From CAZHGD01 sp964531735 (GTDB lineage: Bacteria > Armatimonadota > UBA10988): 12,614 nt of DNA. The notes under the pieces were generated by a model that saw only the letters and a program-made list of their open reading frames with translations, searched no databases and was not told the origin of the DNA. A program made the position numbers and the translations under genes. The DNA lies in assembly GCA_964531735.1 (NCBI GenBank), contig CAZHGD010000206.1, positions 1 to 12,614 on the forward strand, given 5' to 3'. Below are positions 7,051-12,614 of the stretch, piece by piece (position 1 is the first letter of the stretch; each line of letters starts with the position of its first letter).

Positions 7051-7271
7051 GCCGCCAGCCGCGGATGGTCCAAGCGGCGCGCGGCGTAGCGCAACGCCGC
7101 GGTCAGGTCCTCCGGCTCCAGATCAGGCAACTCGGCCAGTATCTCGGACGCCGTCAGGCCCGCGGCGTACAGATCGAGGATGTCGGAAACACGGATGCGC
7201 ATGCCGCGGATACACGGCCGCCCGCCGCACTGGCGGGCGTCAACGGTCACCCGTGTGTCGGGCTCCGGCAT
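7047..7271 (-). CDS. DUF433 antitoxin
   Basis: A 74-aa DUF433 protein, a small winged-helix-like family usually encoded just upstream of DUF5615 toxins. The pattern CGGRPCIRGMRIRVSDIL followed by YAAGLTASEIL and a C-terminal EDLTAALRYAARR fits the whole family length. The start was placed at 7271 rather than nine codons upstream because GGAG (7279-7282) lies seven bases before that ATG. The protein should bind and neutralise the partner toxin and probably represses its own promoter. A weak -10-like TACACT lies at 7289-7294 on the minus strand. The 73 bases up to the DinB stop hold only a GC-rich 6-bp inverted repeat (7300-7305 with 7317-7322). Confidence 0.88.
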   Translation of the reverse strand: MPEPDTRVTVDARQCGGRPCIRGMRIRVSDILDLYAAGLTASEILAELPDLEPEDLTAALRYAARRLDHPRLAA

Positions 7272-7344
7272 GGTTGCTCTCCGACCACAGTGTAGCACAG
7301 CGGCCTGCGACCCGAGGGCCGCCTGCCGCCTCCAGCCGTCCGCC

Positions 7345-7809
7345 CTACATCCCGTACAGCTCGGCTGTCGTCAGCGGCTGGCCCAGCAGCTTCAGGTACA
7401 GGAAGAGCTGATAGCGGTGCCCCGCGGCATGATCGATGGCGATACCGCCGCAGTAGCCCAGCGAACCTTCGGCACCCCAGGGCAGCTTGACGTGCTGGTG
7501 CAGCCACTGCTTCTCGGTCAGGCCGCTCAGGCAGCCCTTGAGCGCCGCCTTCTGCTCCTCGATGACGGCCAACGCCTGCTCCGGCGTGACCGACTTCATC
7601 GTCTCGCCCTCGGGCGGGTGGACCTGTTCACCCAGCGCGATCTGCATCACCGGGGTGAACGAGCTGGCCGTGTGCTCCAGCAACTGGCCCAGGGTCATCA
7701 CCGTGTCCACCGGCCGCCAGTCAAGCTGGTCCGCCGGCACGCGACGGATCAGGCCGGCAATGCTGTCCAGCAGGTGCAGCCCCGTGCTCTCGAACTCACG
7801 AACGGTCAT
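7345..7809 (-). CDS. DinB-family (DinB/DUF664-like) four-helix protein
   Basis: A 154-aa protein of the DinB superfamily, a four-helix bundle that binds a divalent metal and includes thiol-dependent enzymes. The expected histidine triad is H46 in LLEHTA and H127 with H131 in IDHAAGHR. Length is normal for the family, and there is no signal peptide, so it is cytoplasmic. The activity cannot be assigned. The start at 7809 has AAGGAG seven bases upstream. It overlaps the stop of the beta-helix gene as ATGA, so the two are coupled on one mRNA. Confidence 0.85.
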   Translation of the reverse strand: MTVREFESTGLHLLDSIAGLIRRVPADQLDWRPVDTVMTLGQLLEHTASSFTPVMQIALGEQVHPPEGETMKSVTPEQALAVIEEQKAALKGCLSGLTEKQWLHQHVKLPWGAEGSLGYCGGIAIDHAAGHRYQLFLYLKLLGQPLTTAELYGM

Positions 7810-10130
7810 GGCTCGGCTCCTTCCCCGGGTGGTGGCACCCGGCAATCGACAAACGTGTTCTGGCGGCGCTCCGCCGACCGCCACAGGCCCGGCCGCTCCT
7901 CGGCCACGGCCCGGCCGCAGCCTCGGATCACATTGTCGCGCAAACTGATACCCGGCGCCTGGCCCAACCGGTCGGCGAACAGCCCCAAGGCGGCCGAGTC
8001 GGCCTCGTCGAACCCGACGATGCGATTGCCGGTCAGGGCGAACCGGCCGCGCAGCTCCAGCGCCGTCTTCACGCCGGTCACCGCCCCGCGCACGATGGTG
8101 TTGCCGTCGAACCGCGCCGCCGGGCCACCCCACGAATCCAGCACTACCGGCACGAGGCAGTCGGTGATGGTGTTCCGCGCCAGCGTCCAGTTCGGCCCGT
8201 CGGGCGGGTGGACCTCGAAGCGGTCACCCGGCTTTAGCTCGTGCGGCTCGCGACAGCGGAAGCGCAGCGTCTCGGCATCGAACTCGTCGATGTGGGTGGC
8301 CGTGTTGGCCCGCGCCCCGGTCAGCCGCACCAGGCGCCAGCCGCGGTAGTGGTGCGACACCTGCCATTGCAGCGGCACGCCCGCCTGCTTGAAGGTGCGG
8401 TCGTCGGTTACCTCGGTCACCCGGCCGGTGCAGCGCCCGGTGATCAGGCCGCGCCCGCAGCCGCGGATCAGGTTGTCGTGGACGTCGACATTCAGCGCCG
8501 GCTCCGACACGCGAATGCCGTTGACGTTCGGGCCGCACGGCACGCGGCAGTAGACCTGGTTGTTGGCCACGATGGTCTGGTCGGTCGACACGTCGATGCC
8601 CGTGCGCCAGTAGGCGCCCTCGCCGGCGTGGGTCAGGTCGATGACGTTGTTCTTGATGACCACCGAGTGCGCCGGGAAGCAGGTCGGCTCGGTGGCACTG
8701 CTGGCGCGGATCGCCGTGCCGTTGTAGTTGACGAACAGGTTGTCGCTGATGACCACCTGACTGCTGCCGTAGCTCACCGAGATGCCGCCGGCGGCGCTGG
8801 TGCCCTCGAACACGTTGCCCGAGACGATGGCCTGGCCGCAGCCCAGCTCGTTGAGGTGCGGGTAGCGGTGGCTCATGTCGCCGACGGTCACGGGGCCGGC
8901 GTTGCGGATGTAGTTGCCCTGGATGCGGATGAACCGCGACGGCCCTTCCCAGGCGTGCCAACCGCCCTGGCCGACATCGACGATGCGGCATTGCAGCACG
9001 CTGGTGTTCTCGGCGATGTCGTTGTTGTTGAACGCGTTGGCCGCGCAGTCCTCGACCGAGCAGCGTAGATAGGTGATGGCCTTGGTGTAGGCCTTCGGCT
9101 CACTCGCGCCGGCGCGTCCGGGCCCTTGCGAGTAGAACGCCTCCGAGGCCATGCGGCGCGCGTGGACGTTCTCGATCAGCACGCGTTCGCTGCCGACGAT
9201 ACTCACCGCGTTGCAGCCGCGTAGTGCGCAGGCCCAGAAGCCGAAACCGCTCGAGGTGCGGAACGCGCCGGCGGCCTGCTGCCGGCCGGTGTGCCCGACC
9301 ATACGGAAGTCGCGCACGGTCACCTCGGTGCCGCCGTACAGACCGAACACGGGGCCTTCGCCGTCACTGATGTCCAGCGTCACCTGCTCGGCACCGGCGC
9401 CCTGGAGCGTCAGCGCCGCCGGGCTGTTCACCCGAATCGACGACGCCAGCCGGTAGTGGCCGGGCGGGAACCATAGGTTGTGCTTGTCCTTGAGCGCCCG
9501 GTCGACCGCCGCCTGGAGCGCCGGCCCGTCGCAATGGCGCAGGACCGCGTCGGTGGCGCTGCGGTTGGCCGGCTGATCGAGCGTCAGCTTACGGCCGTCG
9601 ATCTGCCGGATGCGGGCGGTCAACTGGTCGCGCGCGCTGAAAGTGATCATGTGACCCGGCTGCCAGTCATGCTTGTTCAGCCGCACTTCCACCCCGCCGG
9701 ACAGCTTCTGCCAGTCGCCGGTGACCGGCACCTTGGTGGCCTTCCAGGTCCGCGCCAGGTCATCGCTCCAGCGTAGCGTGAGCGGGTTGGCGCCGTCGAT
9801 CTCCAGCAGGTAGGTCACCCAACTCCCGGCACTGCCGTCGTAGCCCCGGAACTCCACCTGGTCCTTGATGGGCTTGGCCGAGCTGTAGGGCTCGGCCGGC
9901 CCCCAGATGGTCGGCCGGGCGTAGCGGATGTGGCAGCGCGACACGATCACGGCCTGTCCGACGGCCAGGTCGCCGAGCTCGGCGACCTCGACCTGCGGCG
10001 AGCCGGCCGTCGTCGTGGCGCGCGTCTCGAAGGACGAGCCCGTGGCGCCGAAGTCGCGGACGTTGAGCCAGCCGGGCGACGGCTGGGCGAGAGCGGGCAG
10101 CGCGAGCAGGAGCAACCACAACAGGCGCAT
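7806..10130 (-). CDS. Secreted right-handed parallel beta-helix protein (pectate lyase-like)
   Basis: A 774-aa exported protein. Residues 1-15 are a signal peptide rich in leucine and ending LPALA. WLNVRDFGATG (21-31) is the classic entry motif of pectate lyase/GH28-type beta-helix proteins. An extra domain of about 150 residues follows, and the fold resumes at DGPALQAAVDRAL (201-213) and WFPPGHYRLASSIRV. From about 240 to the end come repeated coils rich in N and G with VVISDN, IVSGN and VVIKNN patterns. Such proteins bind or cleave polysaccharides, often pectin- or alginate-like, but the catalytic residues are not clear enough to name a substrate. The start at 10130 has AGGAGGT (10135-10141) five bases upstream, preceded by a 7-bp hairpin. 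It diverges from the DUF1080 gene, which suggests a shared polysaccharide role. Confidence 0.85.
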   Translation of the reverse strand: MRLLWLLLLALPALAQPSPGWLNVRDFGATGSSFETRATTTAGSPQVEVAELGDLAVGQAVIVSRCHIRYARPTIWGPAEPYSSAKPIKDQVEFRGYDGSAGSWVTYLLEIDGANPLTLRWSDDLARTWKATKVPVTGDWQKLSGGVEVRLNKHDWQPGHMITFSARDQLTARIRQIDGRKLTLDQPANRSATDAVLRHCDGPALQAAVDRALKDKHNLWFPPGHYRLASSIRVNSPAALTLQGAGAEQVTLDISDGEGPVFGLYGGTEVTVRDFRMVGHTGRQQAAGAFRTSSGFGFWACALRGCNAVSIVGSERVLIENVHARRMASEAFYSQGPGRAGASEPKAYTKAITYLRCSVEDCAANAFNNNDIAENTSVLQCRIVDVGQGGWHAWEGPSRFIRIQGNYIRNAGPVTVGDMSHRYPHLNELGCGQAIVSGNVFEGTSAAGGISVSYGSSQVVISDNLFVNYNGTAIRASSATEPTCFPAHSVVIKNNVIDLTHAGEGAYWRTGIDVSTDQTIVANNQVYCRVPCGPNVNGIRVSEPALNVDVHDNLIRGCGRGLITGRCTGRVTEVTDDRTFKQAGVPLQWQVSHHYRGWRLVRLTGARANTATHIDEFDAETLRFRCREPHELKPGDRFEVHPPDGPNWTLARNTITDCLVPVVLDSWGGPAARFDGNTIVRGAVTGVKTALELRGRFALTGNRIVGFDEADSAALGLFADRLGQAPGISLRDNVIRGCGRAVAEERPGLWRSAERRQNTFVDCRVPPPGEGAEP

Positions 10131-10274
10131 GGCGACCTCCTGCGCCGGTGGTTCACCGGCTGCCACGACATGCCTTCTGCCAGGAAGGATGTCTGTGCCG
10201 CGAGTGGAACGGCCACACCAGGCCTTGGCACCGCGAGGGCAGCAAGCGTGCCGCTCGGCCCGGGAGCAGTAGAG
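10131..10274. promoter_or_regulatory. Divergent intergenic region with hairpin
   Basis: This 144-base gap separates the divergent beta-helix and DUF1080 genes and must hold promoters for both, but I see no convincing -35/-10 pair. A perfect 7-bp hairpin, GCCGGTG (10144-10150), loop GTT, CACCGGC (10154-10160), lies just upstream of the Shine-Dalgarno sequence of the beta-helix mRNA. It could shape its leader or be an operator. GGGAG at 10262-10266 serves the DUF1080 start. Confidence 0.35.
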
Positions 10275-11282
10275 ATGCGTTGGCAGTGCTTGTCCCGTAG
10301 CAGTCTGGCCGCGCTGGCCGCGGTGGCCGCCCTGGCCCTCCTCGGCGCCGCCCCGCCGAAGGCCCCGCCGATGCTCGACGTGGCCCAGGCCGGACCCGAC
10401 TACGCCGTGCAGGGCGAGTACCTCGGCGCGATCGACGGCGGCGGTGTGCTGGCCGCGCAGGTGGCCGCGATGGGCGGTGGCGCTTTCGCCGTCACCTTCC
10501 TGCCGGGCGGCCTGCCCGGCGCCGGCTGGGACAACGCCACCAAAGCCGAGGCCAAGGCCAAGACCGAAGGCGACCAGACCACCGCCAGCGGCGCCGGCTG
10601 GTCGGCCCAGATCGCCGGAGAGACGATGACCGGCAAGACCGCCAAGGGCGAGTCCTTCACGCTGAAGAAGACCGTCCGCCGGAGCCCGACGCTGGGCGCC
10701 AAGCCGCCGGCGGGCGCGGTGGTGCTGTTCGACGGCACCAACACGGACGCCTGGGCCAAGGGCAAGCTGGAGCAGCGCGGCTTCCTCTGCGTGCTGCCCG
10801 ACCAGCCCATCACCAAGCAGTCGTTCGGCGACTTCACGCTCCACCTGGAGGTCATGCTGCCGTTCCAGCCGCAGGACCGCGGGCAGGGCCGCGGCAACAG
10901 CGGCGTCTACCTGCAGGACCGCTACGAGGTGCAGGTGGTCGATTCGTTCGGCTTCAAGGTGGGACCGGGCAGGCCGAACGGGGACGTCATCGGTGACATC
11001 TACAGCAAGCGTGGCGCCGACACCAACGCCGCCCTGCCGCCGCTCACCTGGCAGACCTACGACATCGACTTCACCGCCGCCCGCTGGGCCGACGACAAGA
11101 AGACCGCCAACGCCACCGCCACGGTGCGCATCAACGGCATCCTGATTCACAACCAGGCCGAGATCAGCGGCTGCACCGGCGGCAACGGCCACAAAGAGAC
11201 GCCTGAGCCCGGTCCGCTGATGCTCCAGAACCACAGCTATCCGGTGGTCTACCGCAACATCTGGATCGTGCCGAAGGGCTGA
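10275..11282 (+). CDS. Secreted DUF1080 protein (3-keto-disaccharide hydrolase-like)
   Basis: A 335-aa exported protein. Residues 1-25 are a signal peptide. Residues 45-130 form an N-terminal region with AAQVAAMGGGAFAVTFLPGG, often found in front of this domain. The DUF1080 domain runs from about 148 (VVLFDGTNTDAW) to the end, with the diagnostic GNSGVYLQDRYEVQVVDS at 197-214. The domain is a concanavalin-like beta-sandwich, and characterised relatives hydrolyse 3-keto-glycosides. It is greatly expanded in Planctomycetota and Verrucomicrobiota. The start at 10275 has GGGAG eight bases upstream and starts directly at the signal peptide; in-frame upstream sequence overlaps the divergent gene. 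The substrate is unknown. Confidence 0.9.
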   Translation: MRWQCLSRSSLAALAAVAALALLGAAPPKAPPMLDVAQAGPDYAVQGEYLGAIDGGGVLAAQVAAMGGGAFAVTFLPGGLPGAGWDNATKAEAKAKTEGDQTTASGAGWSAQIAGETMTGKTAKGESFTLKKTVRRSPTLGAKPPAGAVVLFDGTNTDAWAKGKLEQRGFLCVLPDQPITKQSFGDFTLHLEVMLPFQPQDRGQGRGNSGVYLQDRYEVQVVDSFGFKVGPGRPNGDVIGDIYSKRGADTNAALPPLTWQTYDIDFTAARWADDKKTANATATVRINGILIHNQAEISGCTGGNGHKETPEPGPLMLQNHSYPVVYRNIWIVPKG

Positions 11283-11314
11283 CGCCACGGCGCGCCCGTC
11301 GTCTGGGCACTGTC

Positions 11315-11346
11315 CACCGCGATGGTGGGTGACCACCATCGCGGTG
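11315..11346. repeat. Perfect 14-bp inverted repeat with GTGA loop
   Basis: CACCGCGATGGTGG (11315-11328) pairs perfectly with 11333-11346 across the GNRA-type loop GTGA. It begins 33 bases after the DUF1080 stop and ends 82 bases before the next ATG. No T-run follows, so it is not a standard Rho-independent terminator. It may stabilise the 3' end of the upstream mRNA or act as a protein-binding palindrome. Confidence 0.7.
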
Positions 11347-11428
11347 CTCGTCGCGCAGGCGCCGGAGCCAGTGACCCGTTGGCTGAGATGCTACGTCTCT
11401 GTGATCAGCGGCGGTCAGGGAACAGAGC

Positions 11429-12343
11429 ATGTCTCCAGCGCGGTTCTGGTCGGTGTCGGCACTCGCGACAGCACTCCTGGCCGCGAGACCTGCGGCGGCT
11501 GACCCGGTCACCACGCCGCCACCGCCAACGGTCACAGTGGCCGCGGTGCAGTGCTCGTCCGACCTGGGCCAGGTCGCCGAGAACACCCGGAAGCTGACCG
11601 TCCTGACCAGGGAGGCCGCGGCCCACGGCGCGAAGATCATCGTCCTGCCCGAAGCGGCCGTCACCGGCTACCTCTCGCAGGACCTGAAGGTCAACTGGCA
11701 CGTCAGGGGCCGGCCGCTCGAACTGCAATTCAGGGGACTGGATCCCGGCCGCGCCGCGGAAGCCGTCCCGGGACCCTCGACCCGGCACTTCTGCCGCCTG
11801 GCCGGCGAGCTGCGTGTCTACCTGACCATCCCGCTGGTCGAGGTTGATTTGGCCCAGGGCCCAGGCCGGCCGCGCTACTTCAACACCGTGTGCCTGGCCA
11901 ACCCCCGCGGCGAACTGGTGGCCCACTACCGCAAGCTATCGCCCTGGCCGTACCCCGAGCAGTCCTGGGCCACCACCGGAGATCGTGGCGTCCAGACCTG
12001 CGACACCGAGTACGGCCGCGTCGGCCTGGGCATCTGCCACGACATCCACACCATCCTGGAGAAGTACGCGGGCAAGCACCTGTGGGCGCTCCTCTACCCC
12101 ATCGCCTGGGTGGACACCGAGCACCCGGCCGAGTGGTTCTTCCACCGCCTGCCCGAGCGCGTGAAGCCGTTCAAGCACCACCTGATCGGCGCCAACTGGA
12201 GCGTTGACCACAAGCAGGACTGGCGCGGCTTCGGGTTCAGCGTGGTCATCTCGAACGCGGGCCAAGTGTTGGCCTCGGCGAAGAGCCTGTACGGGTCGGA
12301 GACCGTCTACGCGGAGTTGCCGACGGCCCTGGCGGCACCGTAG
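11429..12343 (+). CDS. Secreted carbon-nitrogen hydrolase (nitrilase superfamily)
   Basis: A 304-aa member of the nitrilase/amidase superfamily, which hydrolyses non-peptide C-N bonds in amides or nitriles. The catalytic triad is present: E75 in VLPEAAVTGY, K169 in HYRKLSPWP and C203 in GLGICHDI. Residues 1-24 are a signal peptide ending RPAAA, followed by a short proline-rich linker (29-33). Most relatives are cytoplasmic, so export is notable and recalls the secreted vanin/biotinidase-like branch; no specific amide substrate can be assigned. The start ATG at 11429 has AGGGA (11417-11421) seven bases upstream. A 6-bp pairing, CTCTGT (11397-11402) with ACAGAG (11422-11427), would enclose that site. 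It probably follows the DUF1080 gene on the same transcript or has its own unseen promoter. Confidence 0.88.
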   Translation: MSPARFWSVSALATALLAARPAAADPVTTPPPPTVTVAAVQCSSDLGQVAENTRKLTVLTREAAAHGAKIIVLPEAAVTGYLSQDLKVNWHVRGRPLELQFRGLDPGRAAEAVPGPSTRHFCRLAGELRVYLTIPLVEVDLAQGPGRPRYFNTVCLANPRGELVAHYRKLSPWPYPEQSWATTGDRGVQTCDTEYGRVGLGICHDIHTILEKYAGKHLWALLYPIAWVDTEHPAEWFFHRLPERVKPFKHHLIGANWSVDHKQDWRGFGFSVVISNAGQVLASAKSLYGSETVYAELPTALAAP

Positions 12344-12614
12344 GCGGTGTGGCACCGACGACCGTGGCGGTCAGCTACGCGAGCGTGCGAGTAGCAGTGG
12401 TACACGCGTGCGCACGGCACGGGTGCATCTCGAGGTTGGCGATGGGGCTCGGGCTCGCGTTGTCGCGCTCCGGGCTCGCGGAAGCACCATAGGCCCAGCG
12501 CTCGGTCGCCGCTGGGGCTGCTCGTCGCGCTGCGGCCTCCATCCCGAACGGCCCGCCGGCCCAGGGCTAGGTCAAAGTCGTCGTAGACCCAGGGCCAGGA
12601 GCGCCTTCGCGGGG
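12344..12614. other. Gene-free right flank, low complexity
   Basis: No supportable gene is seen in these 271 bases. The stretch is GC-rich and repetitive. CGGGCTCGCG occurs twice, at 12450-12459 and 12471-12480. An open frame on the minus strand runs in from the right edge, but it shows no recognisable motif and a composition unlike the other genes. Confidence 0.4.

Noticed and set aside
10131..11339. Long minus-strand open frame continuing upstream of the beta-helix protein across the DUF1080 gene
   Set aside because: It is a GC-driven shadow of the DUF1080 gene. The beta-helix protein begins with a signal peptide and strong ribosome site at 10130.
12356..12614. Minus-strand open frame entering from the right edge
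   Set aside because: No start, ribosome site or recognised motif is seen, and the sequence is repetitive and GC-rich, where stop codons are rare by chance.

Overview
This is a GC-rich bacterial chromosomal window. It contains secreted enzymes of kinds common in Planctomycetota, Verrucomicrobiota, Armatimonadota and related uncultured lineages: a 3-keto-disaccharide hydrolase-like DUF1080 protein, a right-handed beta-helix protein, a PhoA-type alkaline phosphatase and a secreted nitrilase-fold hydrolase. There are also a DUF6785-like membrane protein and a DUF433/DUF5615 toxin-antitoxin pair. No rRNA, canonical tRNA, insertion sequence, integrase or CRISPR array is visible. The lineage is inferred from gene families only.

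Layout. Positions 1-231 hold no gene I can support. A minus-strand alkaline phosphatase occupies 232-1545. Between it and the next gene lies the most unusual item, a compact stand-alone transcription unit at about 1628-1875. It has a near-consensus sigma70 promoter and a very long Shine-Dalgarno sequence in front of a 14-codon ORF. An RNA domain follows, with long-range helices and a T-loop-like hairpin, and the unit ends in a perfect Rho-independent terminator. A plus-strand run comes next: a six-helix membrane protein with two C-terminal zinc ribbons (1953-3644), a large polytopic DUF6785-like protein (3711-5642) and a D12-class adenine DNA methyltransferase (5651-6667).

Facing these on the minus strand, read right to left, are a secreted beta-helix protein (10130-7806), a DinB-family protein overlapping it by ATGA (7809-7345), a DUF433 antitoxin (7271-7047) and a DUF5615 PIN-like toxin overlapping that by ATGA (7050-6712). 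Divergent from the beta-helix gene are a DUF1080 protein (10275-11282) and, after a perfect 14-bp inverted repeat, a secreted carbon-nitrogen hydrolase (11429-12343). The last 270 bases hold no supportable gene.

Working together: the beta-helix, DUF1080, nitrilase-like and phosphatase proteins all carry signal peptides and fit breakdown of polysaccharides and other organic matter outside the cytoplasm. The toxin-antitoxin pair is a self-contained module. The methyltransferase has no restriction enzyme beside it and may be an orphan. The RNA and peptide unit is the best candidate for something undescribed. It could be a free small RNA or a terminator-based leader controlling the zinc-ribbon membrane gene downstream.
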